From Desarmillaria ectypa (Eukaryota; Basidiomycota; Agaricomycetes; Agaricales; Physalacriaceae): a stretch of 64,000 bases of DNA. The notes under the pieces are model-generated. The model did not search any database and was not told the origin of the DNA. It saw only the letters and a program-made list of their open reading frames with translations. A program made the translations under genes and the position numbers. The DNA is taken from positions 558,001 through 622,000 of the forward strand of contig JAUDYN010000009.1 of assembly GCA_030407005.1 (NCBI GenBank). Reading direction: 5' to 3'. Shown in pieces: positions 12,901 to 23,701 of this stretch (position 1 is the stretch's first letter; every line of letters begins with the position of its first letter).

Positions 12901-15040
12901 AGTTGTTCTTGCTCATTTTAATTGAGTGGATAGATTTTACAGTCTAGCATAGATTTGGCATTGGATATCAGTTTGATGGCATGGTCCCAAGGTTTTCATT
13001 TGGGTAGTTTGTTGAAGCTTTCTTTAGAGAATAGATCTCTGAAGCTCTGATACTGAGAAGGTACCATCTTCTCAAATGTTTTCTTTGGCTTTTTGGCATT
13101 GGCAGCAGTGGCTAGTTTATTAGCATAGTGCACTGTCTGAATGGTAAGCTCTTCTTGCATATTGATAGCAAGAATAGTTTTTCCATCCTTGAGTTCTTTG
13201 TCTCATGCATCTTTATTGTCTGCATCAGAAAGTGGGATTGGATTTTTTATGCATTGACAGTATCCAAAAATCATTTTCTTCATTTTCCAATTGATCAATA
13301 GGTTATGGTGTTTTAGCCAGTTGTAGCCTAGATAGACTGTCTTGGAGCAAGGTTGGTGACTGCTAGGTCAATTCATTCAGTATGACCACCAATGGTCATT
13401 CTAAGTTCTATGAACTTGGTAATATTGCCTGCATTGTTGTGGGTTCCATCTGCATTGTACACTGGAATCAGTGATGCTGATTTTCAGGTGTCTAGGTCAT
13501 GCTGATGAACATAAGACCGATTGATAGAGCTACCAGTGCAGCCACTATCAAGCAACATCCTGGTAGCCAAGGCTTTCTTCCCTGTATAAGAGGCCAATTG
13601 TATGTCCACCAGGAAGTCCCATCCAGGACTTTTGGTTCCTTGGATATATCAGATTGGTTCATGGAGTTTGTAAAGCCACTCTCTAGCATTGCTTTCTCCA
13701 GTCTGTAAGCTCTGGATGAGCTCATTGGTGATCTCTCTGAGTCATTTGGGATAAACCCAGATAGAGAGAATGGCTTTGGCAATAGCCAAGTTCTTGGCAG
13801 TATGAATGGTGCATAGATTCCAGTCAACTCTAAATAGTTTATACCACACGTGATTAGGTACCCTCATGACTGACAGGATTTCAGATGTTGGTACTCCCTT
13901 GTTAGGCAGGATTTTGGGTATTGGGATACTGGCTTTGGATTGTTGGGCTTTCTATTGCAGGAAGGCCATATCATCTTCCTTGTCAGGGATTTCAATGATG
14001 GTGACTCTATTGGGATGCCCCCTCTTTACTGCCTGAATGCTAGCAGTTTTGCCCTGTTCCTCAGCTGTTGTTAGTACTACTGGTGATGGGTGATAGGCAG
14101 TTGCACTGTGGTCTCTGGAGGTGTCAACTGGCAAAGTCAGCATTTGTTCTGTGCTGTCAGAGTTGGGATCTGTCAGCACCAATGGCTTAACCGATATCTT
14201 TTCTCTCAAGTCTGGCAGCTTGCTACCATGTCCCTGGCTAGCACTTTTCTTGATGTAGCTAGACTGAGTCAGTGTCTGACTCAGCTGAACTTTCAGTTCC
14301 TGGATCTGGGGCCCCCTTTTTATCATCTGGGTGCTAGCAGCTTCCTTCTGTTCTTTGGCTTGCACTGCTTTTGATAAGATTAGGATAGTGACCCCACTGT
14401 CCTCAGAGGTGTTGACAGTGTCATCAGAGGTGGGTTCCATTGCAGATACGATATCCATCATCATCAATAGATCAACCATCACCTTCCCTCTAGCCAAATC
14501 AGATAAGGAGTGACCACCTTTCCTCCAGTCAGCATGGTCCTGGTCTTGGGTCTTGATCCATCCTAGAAAGTCTTCAGATTCTTTGGGTCCTTGGAGTCAG
14601 GCTTGGTAGGCCCTTCCATCCCCCACCAACCCTGGCAAAGCATGGCTTGGTCCCCCTGAGGAAGGTGCAGGAGTATATGGCATTAGGCCCCACCTTCTTG
14701 CTCCAGCCTATGATGTTACCTGCATATCCAGTGCACTCCACATAGTGAGTCTATTGGACTTTGTTGTACTGTCAGCACCATCTGACAGCATGGCTGCTTT
14801 GTTGGGGGCTCAGGATTCACTATAGATAATTGTGTCAGCATCTTCTAGCAGGATGACATACCTGTTCTTTTTTGATTCTTTAGAGGTTTTTGGTTTTAGA
14901 GTCTGTAATAATGTCATATTTTTGTACTTATGTAAATGTCCTAATGCATGTATATTAGTCCAACCTGTGGAAACTGAGGACTCACCACTGGAGGTCTTGG
15001 TAGAGCAAGAGGAATTGAACTCTTATCAACCTGCTCTTTT
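10000..15040 (-). pseudogene. pol: R2 pol polyprotein, degenerate
   Basis: Read on the minus strand from about 15040 to the TAG at 10002-10000. Visible: the acidic motif TIIEIPDKEDD (about 14010), protease (about 13535-13560), RT with active site YLND (12480-12491, first catalytic Asp replaced by Asn), RNase H, integrase (210 codons remain open at 11185-11817, including ETCQQTKSD) and chromodomain (10260-10420, YEVEEVLDLG ... YLVKWKGWTREHNSWV). The RNase H part has a 28-bp deletion between GCCAT repeats at about 11905, which shifts the frame. Numerous TGA stops. Confidence 0.9.
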
Positions 15041-17346
15041 ACCTTCTCAACCTTGGCTATAGATGGCTCCACTGCATTAGTGGGCCCTACTGACTGAATG
15101 TCCTTGTAGTCCTTTCTCCTAGAACAATCCTTGCTCATGTGACTCTTCTCATCATATCAGAAGCATTGACCTTCTGCTTTTCATCAGTCAATTTCCATCA
15201 GCTTCCTCATACTCCCATACATCATCCATCAGCCCATCGAATTATCCCAGTTGGGAATGTTGGGGGCTGTCAGCTTTGGGCCAAGAAACTTGTCACCCCA
15301 GTGGTGGCTTTGCCACTGGGTTGATTGCATTAGGGAGGGCAGATATTCTTCTTCTGTCCCTCTTGGGAGAATCCCACAGTCTGATCGAAGACTCTCTTGC
15401 ACTGTCTCTCCTCATACATGTACATGATTCATTCCTTTCACTCTAAATAGGTGCACAGAATGTTGACACCCATATTCAAGATGAAGGTCATATAGGAGGT
15501 TGGTACTCTTAGTTGAATGGCCTTCACCAGAGTGCCATGTTCCTATTTATTGGTCCTCCAGCCCACTAATTTAGCCTCTTCTTCCAACTTCTAGAAGTAG
15601 TGGAAGACAGGCTATGCTCCCATTTGAAGGTTGAACATCCACTTCTTATGGACTTCCTTGATTGCCAGGTCCCTGAATTGGTGGGTAACCAGCTTGATGA
15701 AGTCTTCCCAAGACAGATATTGGAAGTGGGCATGTGTATTATTCCAGGCATTCCCAACCCAGAATTTGGGTCTCTTGTAGACCCACCAGTCCTTGGCAGC
15801 TCCCTTGAAGTGGGAGGTCATGAATAGTACCAAATGCAATGGCACCTGGAAGTAGTGTTGAAACACTTCAAAGTAGGCAATATAATCACCTATGAAGCAT
15901 TCAATGTCATTGTGATCCCTCTTGAACAGTTTCAGGGGCTGCACAAGGATGGGTTTGATGCCCAGATAAGAGGCACTATTAGAAGCATTCCCAACCAGAT
16001 TGAGTACAGGGTTGGGAGGCTCTTTTCCTGGGGATGATCTTGGGATTGAATATCGATCTGGTCTGAGTGTAGGATATCCTTGCAGGGGTTCCATCAGTCT
16101 TTCCCATTCTGGTTTCTTTCCTTTTCTGAGTTTCTAGAATTCCTCATAAAGGTTCTTGGCAGCTTTGGCTTCTTCCAGTTCTTGATGCATCTGCTTGATG
16201 CATTGTTCCTTGTTGGCTAATTCACTTTTAGCTGCTTTTTGTAATTCTTCTATTGTGAAAGGTGGCAGAGCTGGATTCAGGTTCTTCTCCTGCACCTGTG
16301 AATAGAAGGCTGTTATCCTGATAGGGATGATAACTCTGTTAATGTGCCTGACTATGTGATGGTGAGTCAGGCAATGGTTGTGGCTGAATAGCCAGAGTAT
16401 CAGGAGGATAGTACAGGTAGTTCATATATTGGGGCTGGGAGTATCCCAGCCCACCATAATATCCTGTATTGTATATGAAATTATCAAAGTTAGGCATTGG
16501 GCCCATCCTCTGCTGGTCTGTTGTCTTCACATCAGGCCAGTTCCCAAAGGGAGTGATGCAACTTCTGTCACTCCTCTGCTATCCTAGGCTGTAGCCCAGA
16601 TACTAAATCTCCTGCTGCAGGGGGGTATAAAGTCCAGAACCTGTTGGCATATATCCAGGCATGAATGGTGGCACTCAGATTGGGTCCTCAGATTGGGTCA
16701 CCCCTGTTAAGAGTCAACCACTCATTTATGTCAGGATGAAGTTTTGGCCAGGTGGTCCTGGCCTTGACATCTGCTTGCCTGAGTTCCTAGGTGGCAGTCC
16801 TGAAGGGGCTGAATAGGGTCTGATCAGTGTTGGATAATTCAGGCCAATTGTAGTCAGCCCTGTCCTCATTGAAGGGACTGTCAGGGGGGAGGAGAGTGGT
16901 TAGGGTCTCAGTGTTGTTCTTCCCATCAGAGTCATTAGAGAGTTCAATGATGGGCAGAAAGGAGAAAGACTCCTTGTTTGGCCAGATCCCTCTTTTCTGG
17001 ATGTTATGGCCCTATGGGCCATAGAGGTGGTTCTGGTCCATTCCAGGATCATCAGGGTGTCGGGCTCTATAGTGAGGGTGAGACAGGGTGGGGGAGTGGG
17101 GATGGGGATGTTAGAGTGGGAAATAAGCAGGCCAGGGGTCTTCAAATGTAGTCTGTACATTCCATACATATTTCTAAGTGGGGATGAGTCATTCTACCCA
17201 GTCATTAGAGAGGTCTGGGGTCAGAACCCTCCCATATGTAGTGAACTTCTCAGAGGAGGAGATGTTGATAAATTGGACCTAGGGATGGGAGAGTAGTTCC
17301 TCATCCTCTGTTAGTCTGACAGGGGAAGGCCTTCTGGGAAGGCCAT
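14941..17346 (-). pseudogene. gag: R2 gag, degenerate
   Basis: The start MAFPEG at 17346 is the counterpart of the conserved MTFPGG start. It then runs through a YYGGLGYSQPQYM block (about 16420-16480) and the capsid domain (15612-16094, containing KDWWVYKRPKFWVG). The CCHC knuckle at about 15100-15170 has lost a Cys. Unlike R1, R4, R6 and R7, the codon after AAA GAG is CAG rather than TAG (15031-15033), so the frame reads on to 14941. Internal TGA codons break it. Confidence 0.82.
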
Positions 17347-17533
17347 GTTGGGGGTGACAAGAAGAATGGGGTGGAAGCAGTGGATGATGAGATTGCCTCT
17401 CCTGTCAGAGGAGGGTTTGAATTTCCTCTTTATACACTAGTACAAAGAGGGTGGTAAATATGACTAGAAGTGCTGCACCACTGATGGCAGTACTGAGAGT
17501 GACTGTTCTTTTGTTGTCATTTTGTTCAGTCAT
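16532..17533 (-). pseudogene. R2 ORF A (membrane-anchored accessory protein), degenerate
   Basis: The frame starts MTEQNDNKRTVTLS, followed by a hydrophobic helix and YKEEIQ. Further down it retains LPIIELSNDSDG (about 16921-16965), the same SUMO-interacting-type motif as the other copies, and a C-terminal block resembling SLWEL. The frame is broken by stops. It overlaps gag in a different frame. The exact end is approximate. Confidence 0.62.
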
Positions 17534-17579
17534 AGGTTTGTGCTGCTTTTATAGCTAGCATAGAAGGAGTGGGTATGGA

Positions 17580-17592
17580 ATCTTTTGACTAA
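17580..17592 (-). promoter_or_regulatory. R2 self-priming primer-binding site
   Basis: The sense sequence TTAGTCAAAAGAT touches the end of the 5' LTR and is a perfect 13/13 complement of ATCTTTTGACTAA inside the same LTR (17727-17739 on the minus strand). Confidence 0.75.
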
Positions 17593-17993
17593 TGTTAGGA
17601 CTCACCCTGACATGTGATCTTGAGACTGTGAGCTACTCATGGGCTGTCTCATGTTTGGACAATCACTCCTGGTATGAGAGCTGCTAAGTCTTTAGAAGTA
17701 TGCAGAAGGTGGTGTATTGATTAAGTTTAGTCAAAAGATAGAGAGTATGTACAAAAACTACTCTACTTATATACTAAAGATGTTTGGTTATTATTAGGTG
17801 AAACAGTAGCATGTTTGTGTCAAATGAGAGAGTCAGATGACTATAGTCCAACCATAGTGAGACAGTTTGTAAATAGTGAAACAGTATAGGATAGAGGGTC
17901 ATTGGGGAATATGACAACACTTTAGGGATGAAAAATGCGATAAGATATGTGATCAGATAAGATAAGATAAGATAGTGTGGAAAAATCATAACA
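17593..17993 (-). repeat. R2 5' LTR (401 bp)
   Basis: On the + strand it runs TGTTAGGACTC ... AATCATAACA, a close relative of 9562-9967. It contains a TATATAAG box (sense) and, downstream, the 13-nt primer source at 17727-17739. Confidence 0.93.
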
Positions 17994-17998
17994 CTATT

Positions 17999-18233
17999 AT
18001 TAGGACTTAGACTTTAGTATATAAGTAGTATAGCTCTCACTGTATATTCTCCAGCTTTGAGCTAAAGTTAATCTATACTGAACTTCTCTTATTGACTCTC
18101 CTTCTTACTCAGACTAAGCCTTAGTTTCCTCACTTCCTTGTGACAAGTGTTAAGTGACTTATTGGATGACTGTACAAATATAATATAGTCTATTGTTTAC
18201 ACTTGCTTATTGTACAGGAGTCTGAGTCTAACA
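17999..18233 (+). repeat. D1 5' LTR, 3' part (continues from 9539-9561 across R2)
   Basis: The segment carries a TATATAAG box (18018-18025), ends ...GTCTAACA and is followed by D1 gag. Thirty-five bases after the TATA box is AGCTTTGAGCTAA (18053-18065). The complement TTAGCTTGAAGCT lies just outside the LTR at 18235-18247; the only two imperfect pairs fall at one former CpG. The left part of this LTR is not visible because R1 intervenes. Confidence 0.7.
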
Positions 18234-18247
18234 ATTAGCTTGAAGCT

Positions 18248-20919
18248 TCCTACTTTCTCTTTCTTCAGCAAACATTCACTGACATTTTCACTGAAACACT
18301 CATCATTCTTGTAACAACTATTAGAGCTGTATGAGGATATTTACCCTTTTCCTACTTTTCTTTTGTTATTTCTATGAGATACACTCATGGATAACATAAA
18401 TCTTCTAACCTGTTCAACAAAACCCAAACCCCCATTCCTATATCTACCTCTCTCATCACTATATCACTATCCAGCCCTAAGGATTAGTCTTCACAATACT
18501 CTATCTCTTATTTCAAACAGAAGAAGAGTTGAGCTTGATTAATTTTTGAATTACTAAGGTGGACATTAGGAAAGAAGGAAGATATATCTTCTTTGAGAAG
18601 CATCTTAAAAACCCCATCTCAGAAATCCTCAATACTGAGTCCAGTTAGAACAGTGATGTTCCAAGCAGATTTGGCCTAGATCTTAGAGTCTGTGACACAC
18701 TTAGATCATACACAAATCTTCTCTCTATTATTGAAATCCTCTTCTTCTCTAATGAAGGCTCTTATCACCCCCACTCTCCCACTCAGTCTGAGTATAAGAT
18801 CTTTAACACCTATACTATCATCAACTGATCTGACTCCCCAACTCTCAGATACAATCACACTGAGGCAGCCCTACAGGAACTCACTGCTGACAACTATAGA
18901 AGAGTCCTCTAGCAGATCACTCCTATTGGATTTGGCAAGCTTCTACCAACTAATAGAACTAGCTGAGCTTCTACATCCTGAAGACCATCCCATTACTGGA
19001 GAGCATTACAATAAGCTTATCAAGTGCCTCTATCAAATTGATATCCACATGCAGAAAGTATGAGACTAGCATTGCTGGGAGTGGGTACTCACTAATGATA
19101 CTCACTGTGCTATTAGCAGCCAACTACTGGATGAAGACAACAAAACATATTGCTGAAGGCAGTATTAAAACACTATCAGAAGCATCCCACAAGAATAGGC
19201 CAGGGTATTCAAAGAAGAGGCCCTCACCAATCATCAGAGTGGCTGGACCCAGTGGTCATATTACTATTACTGACTGCTCACTAACTATATGCCCTCTCCT
19301 TTGACAATAGTGAATGTCTCACTTATAGACTCCAAGCATCCTTTGAGTATGATTAGCATTGCAATAAGGCTCTCTAATGAGGAGCCTGAGACATTTCTCT
19401 TACTGAATATAATATTAAGTACTGGAAAAATACCCACAATAGCCAAGGAGATCCAAGCAGCACTAGAATAAGAATATATCAAAATTTTATTCAGTTATTA
19501 CAAAGCCCTTATCTCAGACCTGACCTAGATCACATCACTGATGGGGAGATTGTAGAAGAATACAGAGAGCCCAATAGAGAAGGAGGATATTATTGAGCAT
19601 AGTACAATAGAGCAAACTATCATACTTTTTAATAAACAGTTCTCTCTTTACTTCTATTAGATACTAAGTCTATACCAGTCTCCAACTCAATATTTACCTG
19701 ATTCTCCATCTATTTGAGTTAGGATGCTGGGAAGCCACTATTATTTAGGAATAAGCTGAACTCTTGCAAGAGCAGGACCAGAAGATGCTGAAGGAGAAGA
19801 TATTCTCATCCCTATAGTACGAGTATCATAAAGTGGGCCAATCTGAGAGGATCCATCTATAGACAAAGACAATCTAGATTACTTTCTGATCACTAAGGCT
19901 GCCAATTAATGGTTTCTACTAAGGGGATCAACCAAATGGAACCCTAAGCAATATTCATCTTAATCCAGTGGATATATAGCTAATGATGTGCTCTGAATCA
20001 GATGCTGACCTAACCTTATCTGAAAACCTGAGGTCTTCAAAGGAGAATTAAATAACATTAACTGATTCATTATAGACTGCAAAGTTTATTTTCAAATCCA
20101 CAGTGCTCATACATTCCCTGATCTCTACTAGATCACCTTCACTCAGTTATACCTCAATGGATAGGCCAAGGACTGGTAGACAATAGAGTTAGCTGAGCTA
20201 TGCAGCTTAAGTTGGAAAAATTCAGATTTCTCTCATAGAATTGTTTTATCAAAATGATCAAGGACAAATTTAGAGATGTGTCACTTGAAGAAGTACATAA
20301 GAAGAGGATATATAACCTCCAAATAGGTGACAAGACCATTCAGGAGTATTTTTAGGAGTTGGAGAAGCAGGCCAAACTGGCAGGTCTCTGCACTGATATT
20401 GGACTCTAAGAATATATGGTAGAGGTACTCTGATAAGAAGTGCCTAAATTCTACACTCTTGCAGTGTCAAACCTTGGAATCTTCATTCTAGTTGGATATA
20501 AAAAATGGAAGGAGTGTATCATTGTGATGAATCAAGAGTGACAGTATCAGTGGGTTATGAATTCAATCTATAGTATTTATCAAAATGACAAAAAGTCCAA
20601 TAATGCCAGAACTATCAAAGAAAGTTCTAGTATGACAACCCTCTCCAGTGACAAGAAGACTGGCACTAGTACTACCTATGGTAGGTGAGGTCTTCCAATG
20701 GATGTAGATGCACTCTGTGCTGAAAAGAAATGCTTCCATTGTAAGAAGAAGGATCATCAAAGCAAGGACTGCCTAGAGCAGTTATAGAACAAGAAGAAAG
20801 AGGAGGTTAGAGCCTCAACAACCAAGCCTACTACAGGCTTCAAAATCAAAGAGGTAAAAGATGCTGTCAAGAAGTAAGTGATTCTACTTGCTTGGTGAAA
20901 GGACAATCTAGTGTGTAGT
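18248..20919 (+). pseudogene. gag: D1 gag region, very degenerate
   Basis: An old element of a family distinct from R1-R7. The 5' part (18.25-20.2 kb) has short open stretches (18692-19063, 19038-19304) that I cannot assign. The 3' part is clearly gag: EVHKKRIYNLQIGDKTIQEYF (about 20285-20355), KWKECIIVMNQE, and a CCHC knuckle CFHCKKKDHQSKDC (about 20727-20770). Multiple stops. It is cut at 20919 by the R3 LTR; the rest of D1 is missing from this window. Confidence 0.75.
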
Positions 20920-21312
20920 TGTTAGGACCTGCTTCACACATGATCTTGGGATCAGGTGCAACTCTTGGGCTGTCTTGTGTTTGGACAATCACACATTAAT
21001 AGAGCACAGTGTAGATCTTTAGAGGAGTGTAGAAGAAGTGTATGATTTAAGTTTAGTCAAAAGATAGAGAGTATGTACAAAAACTACTCTACTTATATAC
21101 TGAAATGTATGGTTTATTAATAGGTGAAATAGTAGCATTCATGCATGAAACAAGTTGAGTCATGTGACTATGGTCCAACCATGGTGAGGCATATTGGAAT
21201 AGGTGAGATGTGAGAGGGTCAATAAGGATTTATTGACTGAATGATGGCATTTTTGGTGATGCATAAGTGATATAACATTGGATAAGATAAGATAAGGGAA
21301 AAATCATAACAT
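20920..21312 (-). repeat. R3 3' LTR (393 bp)
   Basis: On the + strand it runs TGTTAGGACCTG ... AAATCATAACA, followed by the reverse complement of the polypurine tract and hairpin (21313-21345). It contains GGATAAGATAAGATAAGG and the primer source TTAGTCAAAAGAT. The left flank is GTAGT (20915-20919). The matching right-hand LTR and target duplication are absent, so R3 is truncated. Confidence 0.92.
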
Positions 21313-21343
21313 TACCCCCTTGTTAAAGCAGTCATCCTGACTG

Positions 21344-23220
21344 CTAAGGTTCTTCTTCAGGGGTTTTGAGTTGTGATTCTACTTGACTGATCCAATACTG
21401 ATCAATCAAGTACTTCCATATATCTTTATCTAGATTGATGATCCATTTCTGGAGTCCATCTTTGTGCTGAGCAAAGTATGTGATGTTGTCATTTTTGGAG
21501 TATTCATAGTTGAGTATGTTGGATATAGCTTTTTCCTTTGTTACGATTTTGGTACTATGTATAGCTTGGTTAATGTTTGCTTTGTACTCCATAATTGCTT
21601 CTTTGGTGTTAGCCATTTCAGTGTCTCAGACCCATGAATTGTGTTCTCTCATCCATCCTTTCCATTTGACCAAGTAGTCTGTGACTGACTTGGATGGTTG
21701 TCCCTTCTTTGCACATACTCAGCACATACATGAGTCTAACACTTCTTCAATTTCATATTCTTCTTGACCATCAATGAGGTCCAGAGGAGGAGGCAGTGGT
21801 TGTTGTTGATTTGAGAAAGAGGGTGCAATATAAGGAGTTAGCAATTTTTCATTGAATCGAGGATGGATTTTCCAATGAGGTGGTAGCTTTAGTTTGTATG
21901 CTGCCACTCCTGCCTTTTCAAGAATTTCAAATGGTCCTGTTTGTTTATTGTCAAGTTTTTTCATGGGTTGTAGAAGATGGAGGTTGGTGGTATCAAGCCA
22001 TATCTTATCCCTGACTTGATATTCTCATGTTGCATGTTTTATTTTATTGTATTATACCTTTATTTGTGCAGCCACCTTTTCCAGTGCATTGTGTACCTCT
22101 TTATGGACTTGTGCCATGGTTTCTGTGAATTCCATGGCTGCTAGATTGGTGAATGGAGTGTCTCAGATTGAGTCAGGAATGAGTCAGTGATTTCTACCAT
22201 ATAGCATCATGAACAGGCTTTTGCCCATGGCAGAGTGTACTCAGTTATTGTGGGCAAATTATGCCAAAGGTAACCACTCATTCCAGTCAGTTCATCAATG
22301 ATTGATGAAGATTCAAAGATACTTCTCAACTTCTTGATTGACACATTCAGTTTGTCCATCAGTCTGAGGGTGATACACTGTAGAGGTGTTTTGCATGATG
22401 TTCAACATCCAATATAGTTCCTTCATGAATATGGAGACAAATTGAGGTCTCTGATCTGAAATAACTACTTGTGGCATTCCATGCTTTGCATAGATATGGT
22501 CATGGAGGATTCTTGCCCATCCTTCTGTGGATAGTTCTTTGTGGCAGGCTACAGGGATAATAGCCTTGGAGAATCAGTCTATAATGACTAGTAATGCATC
22601 ATAGCCATCAGACTCTAGTAATCCAGTGATCATATCAACTGAGATATGGGTTCAAAGGGATATGAGAATCACACTCAGATGAAGGGGAGTGGCTTTGGCT
22701 TGGATGTCACTTTTGGTCCTTTGACAAGTTTCACATCCTTTAATGTAGACTTTGACATCCTTTTTCAGCTTGGGCCACCAGTATTCCCTGAGTATTAACT
22801 CTGAGGTTTTGGCAATGCCTGAATGTCCTGCCATAATATGATCATGGCAGTGGGTGATAATCTCTCCTCAGAGGGATTCATTTTGAGAAATGTAAATTCA
22901 TTCATTGTAATACAGGATTCTGTCCTCCTATGTGATTCTTCTTTTGTGGTCAAGGGACTTGGTGATTCCTTGATTCCATTGGTTTTTCTGTCATGTAGTG
23001 TCTCTTATATGCTCAGTTTATTCATCCATTGTGGGTAATACAAGTGTGCAGAAATATTCAGGGGAAAGAACAATCACATCCTGATTGTCCTGTTTCCCCT
23101 GATCATGATTATCTTGTCAACTAAGTAGGTCAGCTTTCTTGTTGGATATTTCCACCTTGTGTTGAAGAGTAAAATGATACTCTGCCAACTTCTGTGGCTT
23201 TTGGAAATACTGGAGATTCT
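21344..23220 (-). pseudogene. pol: R3 pol, 3' segment (integrase, chromodomain), degenerate
   Basis: Minus strand. The stop is at 21344-21346. The chromodomain reads YEIEEVLDSC at about 21735-21765. The integrase core includes WWPKLKKDVKVYIKGCETC (about 22710-22770) and the HHCC region (about 22780-22860). RNase H begins at the right edge. At 23220 R4 is inserted; the R3 sequence resumes at 31725 without loss apart from the duplicated ATTCT. Many TGA stops. Confidence 0.9.
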
Positions 23221-23642
23221 TGTTACAATTTTTCCTTATCTTATCTTATCCGAGTCATATCCATGACTCATCCATCTAATCTAGTTCAGAAACCGACTCG
23301 TATCCAGATATTCGCCGACGACCACCCTCTTTCTCACCATCTGTCACCCTAAACAACTACCATTGGTTCTATGATCCTCCCGGATCGTCCTACTTTGACA
23401 CTGTTTGTGCATGGACCATAGCGTTTCATCTAAATATAACGCCGTAGGAATACTATATAAACAGAGTACATTAGACCATTGTACTCTATCTCTTGTTTTA
23501 ATTAACACTATAAACTCCTTACTCGCACTACACTAAAGACTATTAGCGTAGTTCTCTCATTTGGGTGATCGTTCGAACGCGTAACGGCCCAGAGAGGATC
23601 AGCTGACGGTCCCAAGTCACGTGCCCAAGGCGGTGCCTAACA
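23221..23642 (+). repeat. R4 5' LTR (422 bp)
   Basis: TGTTACAATTTTTCC ... GGTGCCTAACA. U3 holds three overlapping CTTATC (GATA-factor type) motifs at 23235-23250 and ATGACTCAT (23263-23271), a bZIP/Gcn4-type palindrome. The TATA box and likely RNA start follow. Compared with the 3' LTR it has A for G at base 7, CTG for CCG (23402), and GCG for GCA (23432). Confidence 0.97.
23454..23500 (+). promoter_or_regulatory. R4 TATA box and predicted RNA 5' end / self-primer
   Basis: TATATAAA at 23454-23461 is followed 34 bp from its start by ATCTCTTGTTTTA (23488-23500). This is the usual TATA-to-start distance, so the RNA probably begins at or near 23488. The 13 nt are a perfect complement of the primer-binding site at 23643-23655. 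The start itself is inferred, not seen. Confidence 0.65.
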
Positions 23643-23655
23643 TAAAACAAGAGAT
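23643..23655 (+). promoter_or_regulatory. R4 self-priming primer-binding site
   Basis: TAAAACAAGAGAT begins at the base after the LTR and is a 13/13 complement of 23488-23500. It differs from the site in R1/R2/R7 and R6 at several positions, and the LTR segment differs to match. I see no resemblance to a tRNA 3' end, such as a leading TGG. Confidence 0.78.
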
Positions 23656-23701
23656 TTCCAACCAACTCTTCTTCTATTACGCTAGCCGTATAGAAGACCT
23701 C

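Larger units (their letters stand above)
9562..17993 (-). mobile_element. R2: full-length Ty3/gypsy chromovirus, degenerate
   Basis: Both LTRs are present (3' LTR 9562-9967, 5' LTR 17593-17993) and flanked by the 5-bp duplication CTATT (9557-9561 and 17994-17998). Gene order on the minus strand is ORF A, gag, pol. It is inserted in the 5' LTR of D1: 9539-9561 and 17999 onward join into one LTR. All reading frames are broken, mainly by CpG-type transitions. A 28-bp RNase H deletion at about 11905 is shared with R5. Confidence 0.94.

Noticed and set aside
18692..19304. Two open stretches in D1 5' region as a separate host gene
   Set aside because: They lie between the D1 LTR and D1 gag in AT-rich decayed DNA and have no recognisable domain; most likely decayed ORF A/gag N-terminal sequence.
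23643..23660. tRNA-primed primer-binding site
   Set aside because: It does not begin TGG or resemble a tRNA 3' end that I recognise; complementarity to its own LTR explains it fully.
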